DNA of 10,307 nucleotides from Marivivens sp. (GTDB lineage Bacteria; Pseudomonadota; Alphaproteobacteria; Rhodobacterales; Rhodobacteraceae), in the NCBI GenBank assembly GCA_024642185.1, contig JAHEBR010000061.1, forward strand, positions 1 to 10,307. Direction: 5' to 3'. The position numbers and the translations under genes are program-made. Shown one piece after another: positions 5,179-10,307 of the stretch (positions are counted from its first letter, which is position 1; each line of letters starts with the position of its first letter). The notes beneath the pieces are model-generated. The model was not told the DNA's origin. It did no database searches and saw nothing but the letters and a program-made list of their open reading frames with translations.

Positions 5179-5448
5179 ATGGCACACAAAAAAGCAGGCG
5201 GTAGCTCCCGTAACGGCCGCGACAGCGCAGGCCGTCGTCTTGGCGTGAAGAAGTTTGGCGGCGAAGCTGTCATTCCGGGCAACATCATCTGCCGTCAGCG
5301 CGGCACCAAGATGTGGCCGGGCGAAGGCGTTGGCATGGGCAAAGATCACACCATCTTTGCAACCGCTGAAGGCCAGGTGAAATTCCACAAGGGCCTTAAA
5401 CAGCGCACCTTTATTTCGGTTCTCCCGGTGGCGGAGGCCGCCGAGTAA
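5179..5448 (+). CDS. rpmA: 50S ribosomal protein L27
   Basis: An 89-residue large-subunit protein whose N-terminal tail reaches toward the peptidyl transferase centre and contacts tRNA. The sequence begins MAHKKAGGSSRNGRDSAGRR and continues with LGVKKFGGEAV and GNIICRQRGTKMWPG, all standard. The N-terminus starts directly with AHKKAG, so it is the ordinary form and not the Firmicutes type that needs proteolytic processing. GAGGAG at the end of rplU (5163-5168) is the ribosome-binding site, implying coupled translation of L21 and L27. Length and motifs match the family; no oddity. Confidence 0.98.
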   Translation: MAHKKAGGSSRNGRDSAGRRLGVKKFGGEAVIPGNIICRQRGTKMWPGEGVGMGKDHTIFATAEGQVKFHKGLKQRTFISVLPVAEAAE

Positions 5449-5475
5449 GCCGAACCTGAACCAGAAGACATTGGG

Positions 5476-5510
5476 GGGATCGGCGAAGAGCCGGTCCCTT
5501 TTTTCTTTTT
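5476..5510 (+). terminator. Intrinsic terminator of rplU-rpmA
   Basis: GGGATCGGC (5476-5484), loop GAAGA, and GCCGGTCCC (5490-5498) form a 9-bp stem with a single U-G wobble, followed by TTTTTTCTTTTT (5499-5510). It starts 27 bases after the rpmA stop. It should end most ribosomal transcripts, so downstream genes need read-through or their own promoter; none is obvious in the 60 bases before the next gene. Confidence 0.93.
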
Positions 5511-5572
5511 GTCATATTTTCGCGGTGATTTTGTGCGAGGAGGCACGGATCGCCGATTTCGAGGAGGAAGCC

Positions 5573-6109
5573 ATGTTGCACGCCCCCGTTGCGATTCAGT
5601 CCGAAATTCTGGCGGACCGTTTCGTGCTGCGCCCGCTCAGGCGTTCGGATGCCGGTCTGATCGGCGTTCATGCCGGAGACTTGCGCGTCGCGCAGATGAC
5701 GCAGGATATTCCGCATCCCTTTCCGCCCGGTGCCGCCGAAGCGATGATCGAGCGCGCCAATTTGGACGGCCGGACAACCGATGTCTGGGCGATCGACGGC
5801 TCGCGCCAGGGCCATGCCGAGGTGATGGGCCTGGTCTCGCTCGAGCGGCTCGACCGCGATCAGTCGGAAATCCGTTTCTGGGTCGCGCCGGCCTTCTGGA
5901 ATACCGGCATCGCCACCGAGGCGATCGGTGCTTTGATGGAGGCCAACCCGCAGGCCTCGCACGAAATCTTCGCCTGCGTGTTTCAGGACAATCCGGGCAC
6001 GGCTCGGGTTCTCGTGAACTGCGGCTTTGAATACCTTGGCGACGCCGAGGCCCATTCGGTCGCCCGTGGCGCCAATGTCCCGACCTGGACATATATGTCG
6101 AAGCTCTGA
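5573..6109 (+). CDS. GNAT family N-acetyltransferase, RimJ/RimL-like
   Basis: A 178-residue single-domain acetyltransferase that would move an acetyl group from acetyl-CoA to an amine, either a protein N-terminus or a small molecule. It opens with the RimJ/RimL-like ILADRFVLRPLRRSDAG (12-28), has the beta strand EIRFWVAP (99-106), the acetyl-CoA phosphate-binding loop FWNTGIATEAI (108-118) and the C-terminal QDNPGTARVLVNCGFEYLG (138-156). The ATG at 5573 is chosen for its strong GAGGAGGA (5561-5568); the frame is open further upstream, but that stretch overlaps the terminator. It lies between L27 and a tandem-domain relative, 43 bases ahead of that gene. Substrate unknown; a ribosomal protein target is a guess from position only. 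Confidence 0.9.
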   Translation: MLHAPVAIQSEILADRFVLRPLRRSDAGLIGVHAGDLRVAQMTQDIPHPFPPGAAEAMIERANLDGRTTDVWAIDGSRQGHAEVMGLVSLERLDRDQSEIRFWVAPAFWNTGIATEAIGALMEANPQASHEIFACVFQDNPGTARVLVNCGFEYLGDAEAHSVARGANVPTWTYMSKL

Positions 6110-6139
6110 CGTCTCCGGTAGGGCGACGCTGTTTGATCC

Positions 6140-6146
6140 GAGGAAG
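6140..6146 (+). promoter_or_regulatory. Shine-Dalgarno that sets the TTG start of the tandem GNAT gene
   Basis: GAGGAAG ends 6 bases before TTG at 6153-6155. No ATG or GTG in the right frame lies nearby downstream, and upstream ATGs in frame fall inside the preceding acetyltransferase gene, so TTG is the likely start. Confidence 0.65.
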
Positions 6147-6152
6147 CACGTC

Positions 6153-7172
6153 TTGCAACCCGAACTGGAGACCCCGCGCCTAAAGTTGCGCCCGCTTGTC
6201 ATTGGCGATGAGGCGGAGGTGATTGCCGGCGTGAGCGATATTGCCGTGTCCGGTTGGCTTTCCGTGGTTCCGCACCCGTATAGTGCCGCGGATTTCAAGG
6301 CATTTCTGTTCAACTATGCCCGCTCAGGCGAAACATATGTCGTCACGGAAAAGGGCGAATTTTGCGGCATCGTTGGACTCGAGGATGGCGTTCTGGGGTA
6401 TTGGTTCACTCCCTCCCATCAGGGCAAGGGATATGCGACCGAAGCCGCGCGGCGGGTTCTGGCCGAGTGGTTTGGTGATACCGATACCCCTGTCCATTCA
6501 GGCTATTTCGCAGGGAACGACCGCTCGGCCAACGTCCTGCGCAAGCTCGGGTTTATCGAAATCGGGCGGGGCAGGAAAAACTGTCGCGCGATGGAGCGCG
6601 ACCGCGACCACATCGATATGATCCTCACGCGCGAGGCCTTCACGGCTGCGATCCCCTTCGAGGCAAAGTCTGACCGGCTGGCCTATCGCATCATCTTCCC
6701 CACCGATTGTGATGCGATGCACGCCATGATCAGTCATTGGGAGGTCACAAGGCAATTAGGTCCGAAATGGCCTTGGCCGCCTGAGCGGGCGTTCACCATG
6801 GCGCGATCCCAAGGCTTTGTCGGCAACGGGTTCGTCTGGGGTGTCTTTCGTGAGGGTGTCTTCATCGGCACGGTCGGCATCACTGACGGAGAACTGGGCT
6901 ATATGCTTCACCCCGACCATCGGGGACAGGGATTGATGGTCGAAGCGGGGCGCACAGCCATTGCCCGTGCGTTTGCATCTCAGGCAATCGATGCGGTCAA
7001 GGCCGGGGTTTGGTCGGACAATGCGGCCTCACGGGCGGTTCTGGAGCGGCTGGGTTTCGAGGTGTCGGGCGAAACTCTGGGCACGTCGATCGCGCGACCT
7101 GATCCTAGCCCCGGGTTTGACCTTGTCCTGACCCGCGAACGCTGGGACGCCTTGAGAAACAATCGCCAATAG
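6153..7172 (+). CDS. Tandem-domain GNAT N-acetyltransferase
   Basis: A 339-residue protein made of two GNAT domains. Domain 1 (about 5-163) begins LETPRLKLRPL and has the acetyl-CoA loop HQGKGYATEA (89-98) and GNDRSANVLRKLGF (121-134). Domain 2 (about 174-331) begins SDRLAYRIIFPTDCDAM and has HRGQGLMVEA (256-265) and SDNAASRAVLERLGF (288-302). The Q/R-x-x-G-x-G/A rule is met in domain 1 (Q90, G93, A95) but the last position in domain 2 is Met262, so its cofactor binding could be altered. The two domains look like an old duplication, related to the single-domain gene just upstream. Translation probably starts at TTG 6153 with GAGGAAG upstream; an ATG start inside the preceding gene is less likely. 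Only 33 bases separate its stop from obgE. Substrate unknown. Confidence 0.85.
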   Translation: MQPELETPRLKLRPLVIGDEAEVIAGVSDIAVSGWLSVVPHPYSAADFKAFLFNYARSGETYVVTEKGEFCGIVGLEDGVLGYWFTPSHQGKGYATEAARRVLAEWFGDTDTPVHSGYFAGNDRSANVLRKLGFIEIGRGRKNCRAMERDRDHIDMILTREAFTAAIPFEAKSDRLAYRIIFPTDCDAMHAMISHWEVTRQLGPKWPWPPERAFTMARSQGFVGNGFVWGVFREGVFIGTVGITDGELGYMLHPDHRGQGLMVEAGRTAIARAFASQAIDAVKAGVWSDNAASRAVLERLGFEVSGETLGTSIARPDPSPGFDLVLTRERWDALRNNRQ

Positions 7173-7205
7173 ACTATCCGGCGCTGAACAGCTGAAAGCC
7201 CAACG

Positions 7206-8243
7206 ATGAAATTCCTCGACCTCGCCAAAGTCTATATTCGCTCCGGTGCGGGCGGAAACGGGTGCGTTTCCTTCCGCAAGGAGAAGTTTGTCGAGTTCGG
7301 CGGGCCGGACGGCGGCGATGGCGGACATGGCGGTGACGTGATCGCCGAGGCGGTCGAGGGGCTGAATACGCTCATTGATTTTCGCTACCAGCAGCATTTC
7401 TTTGCCCAGAACGGCCAGCCCGGTATGGGATCGAGCCGCACCGGGGCGAGCGGCGACGATATCATCCTGCGCGTGCCCGTGGGCACCGAGATCATCGACG
7501 AGGACGAGGAAACCCTGATCGCCGACCTCACCGAGGTTGGCCAGCGGATCGTTCTTGCCAAGGGCGGCAATGGCGGCTGGGGCAACCTGCATTTCAAATC
7601 CTCGACCAATCAGGCCCCGCGCCGCGCCAATCCGGGGCAGGAAGCGGTTGAGCGGACCATCTGGCTGCGGCTCAAGCTCATCGCCGATGTCGGCCTCTTG
7701 GGGATGCCCAATGCGGGCAAATCGACCTTCCTTGCCGCCACCTCGAACGCGCGGCCCAAGATCGCGGATTATCCGTTTACGACGCTCGTGCCCAACCTTG
7801 GCGTTGTCGGCGTCGATAACGTGGAATTCGTTGTGGCCGATATTCCGGGCCTCATCGAAGGCGCGTCCGAGGGCAGGGGGCTTGGGGATATGTTCCTCGG
7901 CCATGTCGAGCGTTGCGCCGTGCTCCTGCACCTGATCGACGGCACCTCGGGCGATCCGGTGCGCGACATGGAGACGATTATCGGCGAGTTGGAGGCCTAT
8001 GGTGGCGAGCTGGCCGACAAGCCGCGCATCACCGTTCTGAACAAGATCGACACGCTCGATGCCGAAGAGCGCGAGTTTCTGAAAGATGAGCTGCAAGAGG
8101 CGACCGATGGTCCGGTCATGCTCATGTCCGGCGTCTCGGGCGAGGGCGTGACGGATGTGCTTCGTGCCCTCCGCGCCCGGATCGACGAGAACCGCCTGCG
8201 CCACCGCGCCGCCCCCGAGGAGGACGCGCCGTGGCAACCCTAG
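7206..8243 (+). CDS. obgE: GTPase Obg (CgtA/ObgE), ribosome assembly factor
   Basis: An essential GTPase that binds the 50S subunit late in assembly and links it to growth state and (p)ppGpp. The glycine-rich Obg domain covers 1-158, with GAGGNGCVSFRKEKF (14-28), GGPDGGDGGHGGDV (32-45) and KGGNGGWGN (119-127). The GTPase domain has G1 GMPNAGKST (166-174), switch I FTTLVPNLG (191-199), G3 DIPG (212-215), G4 NKID (279-282) and G5-like SGVSGEG (308-314). It ends at 345 residues, with only a short acidic tail, lacking the longer C-terminal extension of E. coli Obg (390) and the OCT domain of Bacillus. The start MKFLDLAKV is canonical although the ribosome-binding site is weak. Its last 13 bases overlap proB. 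Confidence 0.98.
   Translation: MKFLDLAKVYIRSGAGGNGCVSFRKEKFVEFGGPDGGDGGHGGDVIAEAVEGLNTLIDFRYQQHFFAQNGQPGMGSSRTGASGDDIILRVPVGTEIIDEDEETLIADLTEVGQRIVLAKGGNGGWGNLHFKSSTNQAPRRANPGQEAVERTIWLRLKLIADVGLLGMPNAGKSTFLAATSNARPKIADYPFTTLVPNLGVVGVDNVEFVVADIPGLIEGASEGRGLGDMFLGHVERCAVLLHLIDGTSGDPVRDMETIIGELEAYGGELADKPRITVLNKIDTLDAEEREFLKDELQEATDGPVMLMSGVSGEGVTDVLRALRARIDENRLRHRAAPEEDAPWQP
8217..8223 (+). promoter_or_regulatory. Shine-Dalgarno of proB inside obgE
   Basis: GAGGAGG ends 7 bases before the GTG at 8231-8233, inside the last codons of obgE. It supports the GTG start and coupled translation of Obg and ProB. Confidence 0.75.
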
Positions 8244-9337
8244 CCGCCGCGAAGCGTTTGGTGGTCAAAATCGGCTCGGCGCTCCTTGTGGACCGGGCCA
8301 GCGGCAAACTTCGGCAGGATTGGCTTGAAGCGCTGGCCGCCGACGTGGCCCGCATCCGCGCCCGCGGCACGCAGGTGATCCTTGTCTCATCGGGCTCCAT
8401 CGCTTTGGGGCGAGGGGTTCTGGGCCTTCCCAAGGGCGAGTTGGCGCTCGAGCAATCGCAGGCGGCGGCCTCCGTGGGCCAGATCCGCCTTGCGCGGGCC
8501 TATGAGGAGGTGCTCGCGCCGCACGGGATCGTCGCCGGTCAGGTTCTGGTGACGCTCGAGGATTCCGCCGACCGCCGCCGCTATCTCAACAGCCGCGCGA
8601 CCTTTGAGACCCTGCTCAATCTCGGCGTGACGCCCATTGTCAACGAGAACGACACCGTCGCCACAGATGAAATCCGCTATGGAGACAATGATCGTCTGGC
8701 GGCACAGGTGGCGGTGACGACGGGTTCGGATCAGCTGATCCTTTTGTCGGATGTGGACGGCTTCTATTCCGGCAACCCCAATATCGACCCCTCGGCCAAG
8801 CGCTTTGACCTGATCGAAAAGATCACCCCCGAGATCGAGGCGATGGCGGGCGATGGCGTCTCTGGCCTGTCGAAAGGCGGGATGATCACCAAGCTGATGG
8901 CCGCCAAGGTCGCCACCGACGCGGGCTGCGCCATGGCGATCACGCTGGGCTCGCCTTTGAATCCCCTCAAGGCGCTCGAAGAGGGCGCCGCCGCCACATG
9001 GTTTACCGCCCATGGCGACCCGCAAGCCGCCCGCAAGCGCTGGATCGCGGCGATGAAGCCGCGGGGCGAGGTGCAGGTGGATGAGGGGGCCGTCAAGGCG
9101 CTGAAAGACGGCAAGAGCCTTCTGCCCGCCGGTGTCCGCGCCATTACCGGAAGCTTCGGCCGCGGCGATCCGGTGGCGATTGTCTCGACCACAGGTGCGC
9201 GGCTCGGCCTTGGCCTGACCCGCTATACCGCCGCCGAGGCCCGACAGATCATGGGCCGCCGCAGCGCTGACATCGAGGCGCTTCTGGGCTACAAGGGGCG
9301 CGCGGCGCTCATCCACCGCGACGACATGGTCATCTGA
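8231..9337 (+). CDS. proB: Glutamate 5-kinase
   Basis: Catalyses the first step of proline synthesis: ATP-dependent phosphorylation of glutamate to gamma-glutamyl phosphate, handed to ProA. The 368-residue protein (E. coli: 367) has the amino acid kinase domain with VVKIGSALL (11-19), VSSGSIALG (52-60), NENDTVATDEIRYGDND (138-154), LLSDVDGFY (171-179) and SKGGMITKLMAAKVA (214-228), then a C-terminal PUA domain (about 278-368). SKGGM replaces the GTGGM of E. coli; such variants occur in alphaproteobacteria. Feedback inhibition by proline is a family property acting in the kinase domain. Translation starts at GTG, overlapping the end of obgE by 13 bases, so ProB output is probably tied to obgE translation. 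Confidence 0.97.
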   Translation: MATLAAAKRLVVKIGSALLVDRASGKLRQDWLEALAADVARIRARGTQVILVSSGSIALGRGVLGLPKGELALEQSQAAASVGQIRLARAYEEVLAPHGIVAGQVLVTLEDSADRRRYLNSRATFETLLNLGVTPIVNENDTVATDEIRYGDNDRLAAQVAVTTGSDQLILLSDVDGFYSGNPNIDPSAKRFDLIEKITPEIEAMAGDGVSGLSKGGMITKLMAAKVATDAGCAMAITLGSPLNPLKALEEGAAATWFTAHGDPQAARKRWIAAMKPRGEVQVDEGAVKALKDGKSLLPAGVRAITGSFGRGDPVAIVSTTGARLGLGLTRYTAAEARQIMGRRSADIEALLGYKGRAALIHRDDMVI

Positions 9338-9360
9338 CCGCCAGAGAGACGGACAAGCCG

Positions 9361-10307
9361 ATGAAAGACTTTGAGGATATCGACGCCCTGATGGCCGATA
9401 TCGGCGCGCGCGCTCGTGCCGCGGCGGCTGAATTGGCCTATGCCAGCGCCGAGCGCAAATATGCCGCCCTGATTGGGGCTGCGGATGAGGTCTGGCGTCG
9501 GCGCGACGAGATCATCGACGCCAATGCCGAGGACCTTGTCTATGGCGAGGAAAAGGGGATCAGCCCGGCGATGATGGATCGGCTCATGCTCGACGAGGCG
9601 CGGATCCGCGGCATCCGCGATGGCCTGCGGGCTGTGGCCGAGCAGAAGGATCCGGTCGGCGCGATCATAGCCGAGTGGGACATGCCCTCGGGCCTGCATA
9701 TCCAGCGGGTGCGCACGCCGCTTGGCGTGATCGGCGTCATCTATGAGAGCCGCCCCAACGTGACCGCCGACGCAGGGGCCTTGTGCCTCAAGGCCGGCAA
9801 CGCCGTGATCCTGCGCGGCGGCTCGGAAAGCTTCCATTCCTCGACCCTGATCCACGAATGCCTTGTGACCGGCCTCAAACAGGCGGGTCTTCCCGCTGAC
9901 GCGATCCAACTGGTGCCGACCCGCGACCGCGACGCTGTCTCGGCGATGCTCAAGGCGGTCGAGCATATCGACGTGATCGTGCCGCGCGGCGGCAAGGGGC
10001 TTGTGGGCCTAGTCCAGCGCGAGGCGCGGGTTCCGGTTTTTGCCCATCTCGAAGGCATCTGCCACGTCTATGCCGATCGCGATGCCGATCTGGAGAAGGC
10101 GCGCCGCGTGGTCCTGAATGCCAAGACCCGCCGGACGGGCATCTGCGGCGCGGCCGAGTGCCTGCTGATCGACTGGCAGTTCTATACCAAGCACGGCGCG
10201 GTTTTGATTGAGGATCTTGTGAAGGCGGGGGTCGAGGTGCGCACCGAGGGCGAGCTTCTGAAGGTGCCGGGGACGGTCAAGGCCGCGCCGGATGATTTCG
10301 GGCGCGA
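9361..10307 (+). CDS. proA: Gamma-glutamyl phosphate reductase, 3' end cut by window
   Basis: Second enzyme of proline synthesis: NADPH-dependent reduction of gamma-glutamyl phosphate to glutamate semialdehyde, which cyclises to pyrroline-5-carboxylate. 315 codons are visible with no stop; the family is about 417-420 residues, so about 100 are missing. Aldehyde-dehydrogenase-fold landmarks: RTPLGVIGVIYESRPNVTADAGALCLKAGNA (118-148), LRGGSES (151-157), DVIVPRGGKGLV (204-215), HLEGICHVY (229-237), and the catalytic cysteine Cys262 in RRTGICGAAE (257-266). The start MKDFEDIDALMADIGARARAA fits the family; the gap after proB is 23 bases with only a weak GAGACGGA upstream. It is co-directional with proB, as usual. 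Confidence 0.97.
   Translation, partial: MKDFEDIDALMADIGARARAAAAELAYASAERKYAALIGAADEVWRRRDEIIDANAEDLVYGEEKGISPAMMDRLMLDEARIRGIRDGLRAVAEQKDPVGAIIAEWDMPSGLHIQRVRTPLGVIGVIYESRPNVTADAGALCLKAGNAVILRGGSESFHSSTLIHECLVTGLKQAGLPADAIQLVPTRDRDAVSAMLKAVEHIDVIVPRGGKGLVGLVQREARVPVFAHLEGICHVYADRDADLEKARRVVLNAKTRRTGICGAAECLLIDWQFYTKHGAVLIEDLVKAGVEVRTEGELLKVPGTVKAAPDDFGR

Noticed and set aside
5511..5572. A promoter for the GNAT-obgE-proBA genes just after the rpmA terminator
   Set aside because: TTGTCA and several AT-rich hexamers are present, but none pair at 16-18 bases with an acceptable -10, so I do not list one.
6027..6152. Upstream start of the tandem GNAT protein giving a 381-residue form overlapping the previous gene
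   Set aside because: The added residues have no GNAT character, lie in another frame of the preceding acetyltransferase gene, and lack a ribosome-binding site; TTG 6153 has GAGGAAG.
1..10307. Long reading frames antisense to obgE, proB, proA and rplU
   Set aside because: They mirror GC-rich codon bias of real genes, lack ribosome-binding sites, and give low-complexity proteins without recognisable domains.

Overview
The window looks like a chromosomal segment of a high-GC alphaproteobacterium, most probably of the Rhodobacteraceae/Roseobacter group. This rests on the order rplU-rpmA-acetyltransferase(s)-obgE-proB-proA, which I recall as common in that family, on an Ala/Lys-rich tail on ribosomal protein L21, on GC-rich codon use, and on a clade-typical cytochrome c. 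No mobile element, CRISPR array or phage gene is visible.

Left part (1-3280). A methionine sulfoxide reductase pair, msrB then msrA, is read leftward; msrA reaches the left edge. A divergent intergenic region of about 237 bases separates it from a rightward low-affinity phosphate transporter gene (pit). A convincing Pho-box-like direct repeat lies in this region in the pit orientation. pit converges on a leftward gene for an exported pentapeptide-repeat protein, and the two stop codons overlap.

Middle part (3280-4707). After a small intergenic region with a 14-bp tandem duplication come two rightward genes. The first encodes a short exported Cys/His/Met-rich protein and the second a small membrane-anchored or periplasmic mono-haem cytochrome c; together they suggest metal (perhaps copper) handling or redox work in the periplasm. 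A cluster of inverted repeats follows, then a leftward tRNA-Ser(CGA) with encoded CCA, then a gene-free stretch with two good sigma-70-like promoters in tandem and a leader of about 130 nt ahead of rplU.

Right part (4708-10307). rplU-rpmA (ribosomal proteins L21 and L27) end at a classic intrinsic terminator. Next come a single-domain GNAT acetyltransferase, a tandem-domain GNAT protein, the ribosome-associated GTPase obgE, and proB and proA of proline synthesis; proA runs off the right edge. The obgE-proB overlap and short gaps suggest one transcription unit joining ribosome assembly factors, three acetyltransferase domains and the first two proline enzymes. Most genes are ordinary housekeeping genes. 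The observations most worth following are the Pho box at pit, the small metal-binding-like protein with its cytochrome, and the acetyltransferases placed between L27 and Obg.
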